A DNA stretch of 64,000 bases. Source: Rebecca billardiae RCC1528. Lineage: Eukaryota > Haptophyta. Shown piece by piece: positions 20,466 through 32,038 of this stretch (within the stretch, counting starts at the first letter, position 1; every line of letters starts with the position of its first letter). The notes under the pieces were generated by a model. It worked only from the letters and a program-made list of their open reading frames with translations. It ran no database searches and had not been told where the DNA came from. The position numbers were made by a program, and so were the translations under genes. The stretch is from contig OZ251233.1 in the NCBI GenBank assembly GCA_965240325.2, forward strand, positions 124,001 through 188,000, written 5' to 3'.

Positions 20466-21555
20466 GAGCCCGCCGCCGAGCCCGCCGCCGCCCTCCCCGC
20501 GCCCGCCGCCGCCGCCCGCGCACTCGCTCCCCCCGCGGCTCTGGGCCTCGCGGTACCACTCGGCCCACTGGTACCGGTACGACCAGGACGGGCTGACTCG
20601 GTACAGCCGGCCCGTGTACGAGTGCCGCTCCACGGCGTGCCTGCCCGCGCTGGTGGACGGGCACCGCGCGGGCGTGGAGCGTGTCTTCCTCTCCTTCCAC
20701 GCCGGCGACGGCTGGACGTTCACGCGCTGCCCGCCCGGCACGTCCGACGTCTCGCACTTTGAGACCAAGTGCACGCGCGTGCTCTCGGCGGGCGAGGCCG
20801 GCTGCCTGGCGGACGACGCGATGCCGGGCGCGTCGCGCGAGGTGCGGTGCGAGCTGCCGCCGATGGACGCGCAGTGGTGGCTGCTCGTGCCGCACAACGA
20901 GAGCGCGGCCAACCTCGTCGTGCAGGGCGACGGCGTCCACCTCGACCGCTCCGGGCCCGCGGGCTACGGCTCGATGCGCATCATCCTCGACGAGGTGGTG
21001 ACCGCGCCGCCGCCGCCGACGCCGCCGCTCGCGCCGCCGCCCTCGCTGCCGCCCGAGGGGCCGCTCACCGTGGGCAAGTTCGAGTTCGACGCGGGCGCGC
21101 ACGGCGTGGACGGCGCGTGGGACGCGCTGTGGCAGCTGTTCACGGGCAGCGTGATCGCAGTGGTGCTGTGCACCTGCTGCTTCTACTGCGTGATCGTGCG
21201 CGTCGTCGCGTGGTGGCGCGCAAAGTACGGCGACGCCGACTCGGAGGCCGACCCGGCCGAGCTGCAGCGCACGCAGATTGCGGACGCGATGATGCGGCTG
21301 CCGCCCGCCAAGCGCGGCGAGCTGCACGGCGAGGTGGAGCGGCAGGCGAGGCTGGCGCGGCTCTCGGGCATGCCGCTGCCCGAGCGCGGCGGCGCCAAGA
21401 ACAAGTGGCGCATGTACCACGCGCCCGACGGCCGGCGCTACTTTGTGAACGAGGTCGACGGCACGACCACCTGGGACACGCCGCCGATGCTCAGCGAGCA
21501 CGCGCGCTGGGACCGGCGCAAGCACGTCGCCGACTTCACCACCGAGCCGTACTGA
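18799..21555 (+). CDS. Ser-Pro-rich transmembrane surface protein with three Cys-rich domains and cytosolic WW domain, 918 aa
   Basis: [20 protein letters not shown] is a signal peptide. The extracellular part contains three related Cys-rich domains of about 90-130 residues (about 24-150, 400-535, 577-735). Domains 2 and 3 share [KS]RPVYEC and GVERVFLSF, and all three share a GW or RW strand followed by C, plus C-E-[AL]-P-P. They are separated by an (SP)n tract (about 154-255), Pro/Gly tracts and a PPSPPP linker (about 536-575). A single membrane helix ([20 protein letters not shown], about 780-800) follows. The cytosolic tail ends with a WW domain: [18 protein letters not shown], then GTTTWDTPP (about 868-896). 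(SP)n tracts are typical of hydroxyproline-rich algal surface glycoproteins. WW domains bind proline motifs, so the tail probably recruits a cytosolic partner. No intron was needed. Confidence 0.8.
19266..19572. repeat. hexanucleotide repeat (TCGCCN)n coding Ser-Pro
   Basis: A near-continuous run of TCGCCA, TCGCCG and TCGCCC hexamers encodes about 45 Ser-Pro dipeptides. Codon variants occur in blocks (CCA block, CCG block, CCC block), a sign of stepwise slippage expansion. Confidence 0.95.
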
Positions 21556-21927
21556 CTGACGCGGCACGCGCGCGGCGCCACGCGGCGGGCGGGCGCAGAG
21601 GCGGAGGGCGGGGCGCCGCCCGCGAGGGAGGCGCGCCTGCTGAGTGCTGGCCGCGCACGCGCGCCGGCACGCAGCCGCACCGCGCGGTGGGGCTCGGCTG
21701 TGACGCGCCGTCGTCGCGTCGCAGTATATTTTTCCTCGTCGCGTCGCGCACACGGTTTGCAGCACCGGCGCGTCGGCGCGGCATGATCCGGGCGTTGCCG
21801 CGCGTACCGAGTGCGCCCTGCGGCTGCGCTGTACAGCCGAGACAGCAGTGCTGCTGCCGTGCTGGGGTCACGTCGGACGCCGCCGCCGGGCCCGCCGGCG
21901 GCTGATCTATATTATATTATTATAATC
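21556..21927. other. intergenic 3' flank, GC-rich to AT-rich
   Basis: This is the downstream flank of the WW-domain gene. It ends in an AT-rich stretch (21905-21927) that abuts the MITE. Small frames here show no domain. No other feature seen. Confidence 0.5.
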
Positions 21928-21929
21928 TA

Positions 21930-22454
21930 CAGGCAATCGCGGGCAATAAGAAGTCAGAGATCTCACGGCTAGCCTCGGTTTCTTAGCCGTTCGGTAGCCC
22001 GAGCGCCTACGGAGTCTCAGTTTCTTAGCGCTAGGTCCGCCCGCCGCGCAGCGGCGCGGGGGGCGCAGGGCCGCAGGGGGGCAGAGCCCCCCGCTGAGTC
22101 TTTAGGCCCGGCCGGCGAGGCCGACGAAATAAATTTTGGGCCTTTTTGGAGCAAATCTGGCATGATGTTGCATGGATGCTGCGGTGCACTGGCCAGGAGT
22201 CAGTCATCAGGAGAAGTCGGGACTGCTTGGCCTGTACTCGTAGTCGGGCCGCGCGCCGCGTCCCCGACGGGCCGACTGCGCCTCGCCCGCCTCGGCGGAC
22301 CACTCGTCAGCCGGGACGACGTAGTCCCGGTTTCTTAGTGTGACTATGCGTATAGCGAACCAGCCAATCGCTAGCCTCAGTTTCTAGGCCAGATCCGCAG
22401 ATAGCAAGCCCCAGTTTCTTAACGTGACAGCTCCTTATTGCCCGCGATTGCCTG
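21930..22454. mobile_element. MITE-like non-autonomous DNA transposon, 525 bp
   Basis: The element has perfect 21-bp terminal inverted repeats beginning CAGGCAATCGCGGGC (21930-21950 and 22434-22454). It is flanked on both sides by TA (21928-21929 and 22455-22456). A CAGG terminus with a TA target duplication fits the Tc1/mariner superfamily, although other TA-targeting groups are possible. The interior has no transposase frame. It contains at least four degenerate copies of a CGGTTTCTTAG-like motif near both ends, as expected for subterminal binding repeats. It inserted in AT-rich DNA between convergent genes. Confidence 0.85.
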
Positions 22455-22456
22455 TA

Positions 22457-23321
22457 TATCAGATCTGATATCAGTTGATATATATTATATAATATTATTA
22501 TTAATAAGCAGTATATTGATAACTGTATGCGCGCATCTCTCGCATATATGCGACCACCGAATCGTCGTCAGCAGTAGTAGTGCGCCTGCATGAGTTACCA
22601 GGCTGCTTCGCCCGGGTCAATGCTCCGACTCGCCTGGCTGACGGCCTGCCGCCCTGCGGCTGCTGCCCTGCCGTGACTCGGTCCGACCGCGACGCTCGCC
22701 CGCTCGAGCAGCGACTGCGGACTGCTGCGTGAAGGCGAGCGCGCCGCCGCTGCCATGTGCCGGCTGGCACTGCGCTCACGATCGCACTGCGCCGGCACAG
22801 CTCGAGCCCGCCAGCCTGCGCCCGACGACCTTGCTGGGCGGGCTGAGCACAGTGCTCGCAGTCGCAGCAGCGCCGGCTGCACGCCGCCTGCTCGCGGCCA
22901 GTGGCAGCGCGCAAGCAGGTGGCAGGTGGCAGGTGGCGCGCGCGCCCAGCCCACGGCGCCGGCGCGCTCTGGGCGGCGGGCTGGCCGGAGCTGGCCGGTA
23001 GGTGTCCTCTGGTGATGGGGCGGCGGGCCGTGGCCGCCACGCGTGCCCTGAAGCGGGCGGGCAGGCAACCGCTCTGCGGCGCCACGCGCCGAGCCCGCGT
23101 GCGCAGCCCAGGCCCGCGCGCCGAGCGCGCCGGCTACGCCCGGTGCGCCGGTGGCGCGCACTCGGTGGGTCGGTCGGCTCGTCCGGTGCGCCCAGCTCGC
23201 GCAGAGCGGAGCGCGCCCCGCCGGCGCGCCCCGCCGGCTCGAGCGGCTCGAGCCGCACGCGCCTCCGACCCGCCGCCCGCGGGCCGGCCTAGGCCCCGGC
23301 CCGCCGCCCGCACGCACCGCC
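22457..23321. other. intergenic 3' flank of the LSM14 gene
   Basis: AT-rich to about 22600, then GC-rich. Frames here are shadow-like Ala/Arg sequence. The region is expected to hold the LSM14 3' UTR. No other feature is supported. Confidence 0.5.
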
Positions 23322-25250
23322 TCAGCTGCCGCCGCGGCCGCGAGACCCGCGGCCGCGGCCACGGCCGCTGTCGCCCTCGCCACGGCCCGCCCACTGGCCG
23401 CGGCCGCCGCCGCCGCCGCCGCCGCGCGACTGCGCGGGCGCGCACGCGAGCGATGGGGCCGCGGGGCGCGGGGATGCGTCAGGGGTGGGCGTCTCGCGCG
23501 CGCGGCGCGCGCGCGCCGGGGCGGGCGCGCGGCCGGTCGGCAGCGCGGGGCGCGCGCGCGCACTCGCGTGCCCTCGGCGCCGCCACGGCCACCGCCGCCG
23601 CCGCCGTACGGCTGGCGGTAGCCGCCGCCCCGCCCGCCGCCCTGCGTGTTCTGCCCGTCGTACCCGCCGCCACCGCGCCCGCCGCCCGAGCCCGCCCATG
23701 CCGCGCCGCCACGGCCGCCGCGGCCGCCGCGCGCGCCCATCCCGCCGCGCCCGCCGCCCATGCCGCGCCGGTCGCCGCCGCCGCCCGCCACCGGCGCGTT
23801 GCGCTGCAGCAGCTCGCCGAACGTCTCGGAGTCGACGCGGCGCTGGTCGGCGAGCTGCGCGCACGCGGAGGGGCGCGCGAGGCGCACACCGCGCGGGTGA
23901 GGGCGGTGCGCGCGCGTGCGCGTGCGTGCGGTGCGCGTGCGCGTGCGCCGCACCCGGTTGGGCCGTGAGTCCTTGTCGTCTGCGCCGAGGTTGTCGAAGA
24001 AGGAGGCGGCGCGGTCGTACGTCTTGGCGGTGGGCTTGGAGCTCAGGTCGAGCCCCGAGAGCGGGTCGTCCAGCGCGCTCTCCACGCCCACGCCCGCGCC
24101 CGCGCCCGCCGCGGGCAGCTGCTTTGTGAAGCGCGCGTTGGAAGATTCGAAGTCGAACTCTTCGTTGGAGCCAAGCCCGGCGCCGCCCCGGCCGCGGCCG
24201 CGCTGGAGGAGGTGCGCGCCCGAGCCGGGCGGCGGGCGCGGCCCGCCGCCGCGCCCGCCGCCGCCGCCCGGCGGCGGGGGGCCGCCACCGCCGCGGCCGG
24301 CGGCCGCGGCGGCGTGGGGCGCGGCGGCGGGCTTGGCGGCAGCCGCCCACGAGGCGGGCGGCGGCCGCGCGGCCGGCGGCGCCGGCTGCGGCGGCGGCGG
24401 CTGCGCGGGCTGCGCGGCGGGCTGAGCGGGCGGCGGCGCGCGCTGCTGCGCCGGCGGCGCCTGCTGCCGCAGCTGCTGCTGCCGCGACGACGCGGGCGCG
24501 GGCATCTGCATGTCCACCGACGGGAGCGGCACAGCCGGAGGCTTGGACGGCGCGGGCGCGGCCGGAGACGCGCCGTTCTGCGGCGGCGGCGCGTAGCGGC
24601 CGGCGGCGTCGGACGAGGCGGGCTGCGAGGTGAGCGAGCCGTACGCGCCGAGGCCGGCGCCGCTGCCCAGCAGCGGCGCGGGCGCCGCCAGCGCCGTGCT
24701 CGCCGCCGGCCGCGGCGGCTGCGGCTGCGGCTGCGCCGGCGGCGCGGGCTGCGACGCCGGCGGCGGTAGCGCCGGCGCGGTGGCGGCGCCGGGGTAGCCC
24801 GGCTGCTGCGGCGGCGGCTGCGCCGGCGGCGCCGTCGCGTCCGCCGGCGTCTCGCACACCTGCAGGTCCTTGATGTCCGAGCCGCGGAAGATGATGTACT
24901 TGTAGACCGCGTCGGACGGCGGGATCACGTTGTCAGCGCGCCGGTCCTCCGTGCCGTACGAGCGGACTGGGGCGCGGCGCGCGCGGCGCGCGAGGGGAGG
25001 CAGGGCGGGCGGTGTGAGCGACGCGTCGCCACGCCGCCGGCCGGCGCGCGGCGGCGGGCGGTGCGCGCGCGCGCGCGCGCGCGCCGCCGCGCCGAACGCC
25101 GGCTCGGCGCACGCGCGCGCGCGCGCGCGCTGCACCATTGTTGAGCGCGACGGTGGCCTGGACCGTGTCGATCGAGTAGAGCGTGCCCTCGTAGCGGATG
25201 TCACTCTTCGAGATGAGGATGATGCGGCTGCCGATGAAGGGCACGGCCAT
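23322..25250 (-). CDS. LSM14/Scd6/RAP55 family protein, 508 aa
   Basis: Exons 25250-25136, 24966-23954, 23854-23564 and 23429-23322 (introns 169, 99, 134 bp). Splicing is fixed by homology: [14 protein letters not shown] is the hallmark end of the LSm14 domain. Domains in order: LSm14 (residues 1-80; [20 protein letters not shown], then [16 protein letters not shown]); a long Pro/Gln/Ala linker; FDF box ([12 protein letters not shown], about 305-320); FFD box ([12 protein letters not shown]); TFG box ([12 protein letters not shown]); and an RGG-rich tail ending [11 protein letters not shown]. Family members are P-body proteins that repress translation and promote decapping via DDX6/Dhh1 and Dcp2, binding RNA with the RGG tail. 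All family motifs are present, so function is likely conserved. The first intron contains a (GC)n run. Confidence 0.9.
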
Positions 25251-26381
25251 CGTGGCGCGTCGACCGCTGCGGCGTTGCGGTTGGGCGCGGCGGCGCCGAG
25301 CTGCCCTCTCAGCAGGGGCGGGCGAGGGTGCGCACGCCACGCTGTCAGTCGAAGTCCGGGGCGCGCGCCGCCCCGGACTCACATGACGCGCGCTGCTGTG
25401 CTTCGTCAGCTGCAGTAATCAGATGCACCGGAGGTCGCGTCATCTTTTTTATTTCAAAATGAAAACAGGACCGAGCGCGAGGAGCACGATGGCGACTGAG
25501 GACACGGCGGGTCCGGCCGGCGGACAAGCCCCTCGCTGCCGCCACTCGGGCTTCCTTCGCGCCAAACGTGTGTCATCCGCCCAACGCCCGGATCGGGATC
25601 ACACAGCGCAGCCACGACGCCGCTTCCCCGCGTCGGACCGTCCCGCCCGATCTCGGGCGCCGGACGGCGCGCCCCGCGCCGCCTCGCCAGACTCCAGAGG
25701 CGCCTCGGGGAGCTGCATCCGAGCCTGTGTCTGTCTGTGACCTGTGGCCTGTCCCGGCGTCAGTGCGGAGCACCCGTAGTCCCGGCACCACCCGGCTGAG
25801 AGTGCCCGAGGACCCGCCTGCGGCCCTGGCCACTGGCCCGTCAACCGCCGCGCCGGGGCCGAGGGAAGGAAGCGCCCTGCGCACGGGCCGTGGCGGAGGC
25901 GGAGGGCAGCGCTGCCGCACGCTGCCCCGCCGCACCCGCTGGGCTGCCGCCAGCCAGCCAGCCGGTGGCGCCGCCTGGCGGCAGGCGCAGCCGCAGCCGC
26001 AGCCGAGGCCGAGGCCGAGGAAGGAGGCGGCCCGGGCCTCGGCGTCTCGCGCGCTGCCACAGCGGCGGTGCGGAGCGGCGCGGCGCGGTGCGGTGCTGTG
26101 CGTGAGTGCCGGTGTCCGTCAGAGGGCAGACAGTCTGACTGTCAGACAGAGGGCAGACAGAGGCGGTGTGTGTGCGTGGTGTGTGTGTGCGTGTGTGTGT
26201 GTGGCTGTGTGGAGCGCGCGGCGGCGCAGGCAACGGGCGCGGGGCGTGGCGGATGAGGCCGGCGGCGCGCTCCACACAACGCGCGCCCCTTGTCCGACCC
26301 TTTGCCCCTTGGCTGCGTGCCGGTTGGTCCTGTCTGCCTGCGCCCCGCCCTGCGCCCCGCCCTGCGCCACCCCCGCGCTGC
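25251..26381. other. intergenic region, LSM14 promoter and ZFC3H1-like 3' flank
   Basis: The LSM14 promoter lies next to 25250. A T-rich patch is at 25440-25460. At 26120-26220 there are short direct repeats (GGCAGACAG) and an imperfect (GT)n microsatellite. Frames crossing the region are low-complexity background. No gene supported. Confidence 0.5.
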
Positions 26382-29300
26382 TCAGCCAGCGGCCGCGCCG
26401 ACCGGCCGTGCCGCCTCCTCCGCCTCCGCCTCCTCCTCGTCGTCATCCTCTTCCGTGCCGGGCTCAAACCGCATGGCGCCCTCGCCCCGCGCGCCCTCCT
26501 CCTCCTCCTCGTCCTCCTCCTCCTCCTCGTCCTCCTCCGTGTCGGAGTCGGTGCGCTGCGCCGCCCAGCCGCCCCGAGCGGACGCACGCGCCGGGGGCGC
26601 TGGGGGCGCGCCGGCCGCGACCGCGCCCGCGCCGCCGCCCGCCGCCGCCGCGTGCACGGCCGCGAGCGCTCGCAGCCTCAGCTCAGTCTCGAGCGCAGCG
26701 CCGGCGCCCGCAGCGCCCACACGCGCGCCGCCAGCCGCGCCGGCCACGCCGGCCGCGCCGGCGCTCGCGCCGCCCTCCCCGGCGCGCGCGCGCGCGCGCG
26801 GCGGCGGCGGCGGCGGCTGCGCGGTGCGCACGGTGCGGCCGGCGCGCGCGGCCGCGGGCGCGCCGCCGCCGCTCGGTCGCTGGCGCGCGGCCGCGGCGGC
26901 GGCGTGCGCGCGCGCGCGCGCGCCCAGCCTGCGCGCGGCGCGCGCCACGGCGGGCGAGGCGGGCATCGCGCACGCCGCCTCCTGTGCGAGCCACGCGCCC
27001 AGCGCCGGCTGCGCGAGCGCGCACGCGAGCGCGGCCGCGCCCTGCCACACGCACGCCGCGGCGGGCGCGGGCGCGGGCGCGCGCGCGCGCGCGCGCTCGC
27101 CCGCGGCGTGCGCCGCGCACGCGAGCAGCTCGGCGGCGGCGGCGGCGCGGCCCGCGCCGAGCAGCTCGGCGGCGGCGCGCAGTAGCAGCTCGGGGCAGCG
27201 CAGCGCCGCGGCGCGCGAGCACGGCCGCGCGACGCCCGCGGCGCGCAGCGCGTCCGCGAGCGCGTCCGCGTCCGCGCCGTCCGCGCCGGCGGGCGCGCCC
27301 GCGGCCGCGCCGTCCGCGCCGGCGGGCGCGCCCGCGGCCGCGCCGTCCGCGCTCGCGGGCGCGCGCCCCGCGCCCTCGCCATCGGCGGGTGCGGGTGCGG
27401 GCGCGGGCGCGGGCGCGGCGCAGCGCAGCAGCAGCGCGCGCGGCTGCGCGCGCGCGAGCGGCAGCAGCGCCTCCGCCCCCGCCTGCTCCGCCGCCAGCCC
27501 CAGCAGCGCGCGGCACAGCGCGGGCCGCGCGCGCACGTCCGCGCGGCCCAGCGCGCACTCGAGCGCACACAGCACGCGGCAGCGCGCGCCCGCCTCAGAG
27601 CCGGGGTCGGCGCGCTGGGCAGCGCCCGAGCCGCCGCCCGCGGCACCGTCGGGCGCTGCGCCGCTGACGACGGCCGTCTCGACGCGCCGCAGCCAGAGCG
27701 CCGCGTCCGCGTCGCCGCGCGCGCGCGCGCCTACCGGTGCGCTGCTGAGCGCGGCTCCGAACGCGGCCGGCGCCGCGTCGTGCGCGGCCGCGTGCACCAG
27801 GCTGAGCCATAGGCAGCGGTTGGCGTGCGCCCAGCGCGCGCCCTCGGCGGGGAGGGCGGCGGCGGCGGCGGCGGGAGCGGCGGCGGGGCTGGGCGGCGCG
27901 GCACGCCCGCCGAGCAGCGCGTCGTAACGCGCCGTGATCGCGCCCACCTGCGCGCCCAGCTGCGAAGCGCGCGCCGCCGCGTCCGCCGCGTCCGCGCCGC
28001 CGCCGCCGCCGCCGCCGCCGCCGAGGGGTGGCGCGGCGAGGGCGGCCGCGGCGGTCGGCGCGGCGGCGGGCGCCGCGCCGGCCGCGCGCGCCGCCGCCGC
28101 CGGCTCGGCGCCGCCCTCGCCCTCGCCGCCCGCCTCGGCGTGCTGCACCGCCGCCGCCAGCGCGTCGAGCGCCGCCGGCCCGTCCCCCGCGCGCAGCGCG
28201 AGGCACGCCAGCGCGTGCGCCCAGCGGTGCACCCCGCACGCGTCCGCGCGCCCTCGCGCGTCGGCCATCAGCCCGGAGAGCGTGGCGGCGGCGCCGTGCG
28301 CGCGGCCCGCCGCCTCCTCCACCGCGACCACCATGTGCCACAGCGCGGCGGGCGCGGCGCTCGGCGGGCGCGGCGCGCCGGGCGCGTCCGCGCCGCCGCC
28401 GTGCGCGGCCGCGGCCGCGTCCGCGCCGCCCGCCGCGCCTCCGCCGCCCATCCTCTCGCCCAGCAGCCGCAGGCAGACGGCGCGGCCCGCGTCCGCGCCG
28501 CCGCGCGCGCACGCAAGCTCGACCTCCGCCAGCGCGGCCGCCGCCCAACCGCGCGCGTCCGCGCCGCCGTCCGCGTCCGCCTGCGCCGCGCGCAGCAGCG
28601 CGCACGCGTCGGCGGCGCGGCGCGCGCCCGCGCCGCCGTGCGCCGCGCCGCGCCACAAGATGTGCGGCCGCGCGGCCTCGGCGGACGGCGCGGACGCGTC
28701 GGCGCTCGCCGCGTCGGCCGCGGCCGCCTCGACGCACGCGCGCGCGCCGCCGAGCGCGCACAGCTCGGCCGCGCCGAGCCAGAGCAGCGAGCGGGCGCGG
28801 GCGGAGAGCGGCGGCGCCGGCGGCAGCGCCGTCTCTGGCCCGGGCACGGCGGCCGCGGGCGCGCCGCCGCCGCGCGCGCCGCCGCCGCCGCCGCCGGGCC
28901 TCGGCTCGCCGTCCGCGCCGCGCTTGCGCGACGGCGGCGTGACGCCGTTGGGCGTGCCGAGGCCCGCCGCCGCCGCGATGGCCGCAGCCTTGGCCGCGGC
29001 CTTGGCCGCAGCCGCGCCGCCGTCCGCGTTGCCGCCGCCGTCAGCAGCGCCGTTGGGTGCTGCGCCCTCCGCCTCCGCCTCGCTGCCGCCGTCGTCTGCG
29101 GAGTCCCACGACGCCTCCGCCTCCTCGCCCTCCTCCTCACCCTCGCCCTCGCCCTCCTCGCCCCCCTCGCTCTCGTCGTCATCGCCATCCTCGTCGTCGT
29201 CGTCGTCGTCGTCGTCGTCAGCACCCGCCTCCGCCTCCGCCTCCGCCTCCGCCGCTGGCCTCTGTGCGAGCAGCAGCTCGAGCCGGGCGCCCAGCGCCTC

Positions 29301-29606
29301 GCTCAGCAGGCGGAGGCCGGCGCGGCGCGGCCCCGCCGCCTCGAGCGCCCACGCCCCCTCGAGCAGCAGGCACGTGAGCGCGCGCTCGCACACGGCAGCC
29401 GAGCGCGCGCACCGCAGCAGCGCGCGCGCCGCCCGAGCGATCAGCTGCGCGACCAGAGCGTCGGCGGCGGCGGCGTCGTCGGCACGGAGCGAGTCGGCGC
29501 GGGCGTGGGCGATGAGCGCGCGCCACAGCCGCGCCGAGTGCGGCGCCGCCTCGACGCCGCGCTCCAGCGCCGCCCGGTACGCGCGCGCCCCCTCGCCGCC
29601 GCCGCC

Positions 29607-29651
<45 letters not shown>

Positions 29652-29828
29652 CGCCTGGGCGCGCGCGGCTGCGAGGCCGGCATAGGCCAGCCACGCGCCC
29701 TCGTCGGACGGGCGTGCGGAGACGCGCGCGAGCGCGGCGTGCAGCGCGCCGTCGTCCACCACGGCCGCCTCGGCGGCGGCGCCGCCGCCGCCAGCTGACG
29801 CCCCGCCATCGACGCCGCCCTCCGCCCT

Positions 29829-29863
<35 letters not shown>

Positions 29864-31141
29864 CGCTGCCTGCGCCCGCGCCCGCGCCGAAGGGCAGGTC
29901 GGGGGCGAGGGCGGAGGCGCGGTGGCGGCGTCGCGCGCGCGCGGTGGCGGCGCCGCCGCCCGTCGCCGCCGCCGCCGCCCTCAGCTGCGCGAGCTGCGCG
30001 CGCACGCCCGCCCCGAGCGCCGGCTCGAGCGCGCGGCGGCGGTGCGCGGGCGCGCGCGCGAGCGCCGCCCACGCGAGCGCGGCCGCGCCGGCGGTCTCCT
30101 CTCGGGCGGTGGCGGCGGCGTGCGCGCCCGCGCCGCCGACGCCGCCGCCGCGGCGCGCGCGCGCCGCGAGCGTGGCGCACAGCTCGGCCACACTCGGCGC
30201 CGGAGCGCCGCCGCCGCCGCCATCCGCGCCGAGCGCGGCGAGCGCGTGCGCCGCGCACGCGCGCAGTGCGCCCTCGGCGCTGCGGCCGTCGCGCGCGGCC
30301 GCGGCGAGCTCGGCGCGCACGCGGAGGCGCAGCCCGCGCAGCGTGCCGCCCGCGGCGGGGTGCAGCGCGGGGCGCAGCACGCCGTCGAGCATGCGCATCG
30401 CCGCGCCCTCCAGCGCACCGCCGCCCTCCGCGCCGCGGCCGCCCGCGCGCGCGGCCGCGCCCGCGAGCGCGGGCGCGCACCGCAAGTAGTCCCGCGCGTG
30501 CTGCAGCGTGCAGCCGGCGTCGTTGCACGCGCCGGCGGCGTCGAAGCGGCAGAGCGGCGTGTGCGGCTCGAGCGCCGCGCACGCGAACGCGCCGTCGCTC
30601 GCGCGCGCCAGCGCCGCCGCGGGCTCGTCGCCGAGCAGCGCGGGCGCGCACCCGCCGCCGTCCGCGCCGCCGTCCGCGCCGCCGTCCGCGCCGCCGCCGC
30701 GCTCGGTCGCCGCGGCCCAGCGGCCGTCCGCGGCGGCGGCGAGGCGGTAGCAGCGCAGCTGCAGCAGCGGCGAGCAGTAGGCCAGGCGCACGCCCGCGGT
30801 GAGCGCCGCGCCCGCGCGCTCCGGCACGGGCGGCACGTCGCCGTCGGCGCGCGCGCCGCGCGCCGCGCCGCGCCGCCGCTGCGAGCGCGCCGCGCCAACG
30901 CCAGCGGTGCCGCCGGCACTGGCGGCGGCGGCGGCGGCGGCGGCGCCGTCCGCCAACGGCGGCGCTGGCTCGTCGAGCACGCCGAGCGAGATGTGCGGCG
31001 CGGGCGCGCGGCCGCCCGCCTCGAGCAGCACCACGTCCGTGTGGTGCCCCAGCGCCGCCTCCGCGCGCGCGGCGGTGCGCTCGAGCGCAGAGGCGCCGCG
31101 CGCGCGCCAGCGCGCGGCCGCGCGCTGCTCGCGCGCACCGA

Positions 31142-31186
<45 letters not shown>

Positions 31187-31999
31187 GCAGCGGCGGCGGC
31201 GGGCCGGCCGGCGGGTGCGGCACGCTCGGCGGGAGCAGCGCCGAGCGCGGCTGCGCGCCCGTCGGCCCCGGCGCGCGCGCCGCCGCCACGTGCGCCGCCA
31301 CCGCCGTCCGCACGGACGGCCCCGGCGCCGCACGCGCCGCCGCGCCCGGCTGCTGCGGCTGCTGCTGCGCCGCCGCCGCCGCGCCCGCGGCAACCGAGCC
31401 GAGCAGCGCGGCGGCGGCCGCCTCGTCGACCCCGCGCTTCGCGCTCGCCTGCCGCGCCCTCGCCTCCGCCAGCGAGCGCTCCGCATCGCGCAGCTGCCGC
31501 CGCAGCCGGCGCGCCAGCAGCTCGTACTGCCGCGTGGACTCCTGCGCGCGCGCGTGGGCGCCCATGGCAGCCTCGAGCGCGCGCTGCTGGGAAGGGGGGC
31601 GGCCGGCGGCGGCGGCGGCTGCGGACGCGGACGCGCCGGGCTCGGCGGCCGAGCGCGCCTCGGCGCCGGCGGCACTGCCGCGGGCGCGCGCGCTCGCGCA
31701 CGCGGCCGCCGGCTGCCGCGCCGCCGCCGCGCCGCCGCCGCGCGCCGCCGCCGCCCGCGCCGCCGCCGCCGCGTCGCCGCCGCCCGCGCCGGCAACCTCG
31801 GCCGTGTCGGCGGCAGCCGCGCGCGCATCCGCGCCCGCCAGCGCCGCCGCCGCCCGACGCGCCAGCGCCGCCTCCACATCGGCCGCGCCACCGGCCTCGC
31901 CGCCAGCGCGCTCCGCGCCCTCCTCCTCCGCCTCCTCCTCCTCCGCCTCCTCCTCCGCCTCCTCCTCCTCCGCCTCCTCCTCCTCCGCCTCCTCTGCGT

Positions 32000-32038
<39 letters not shown>

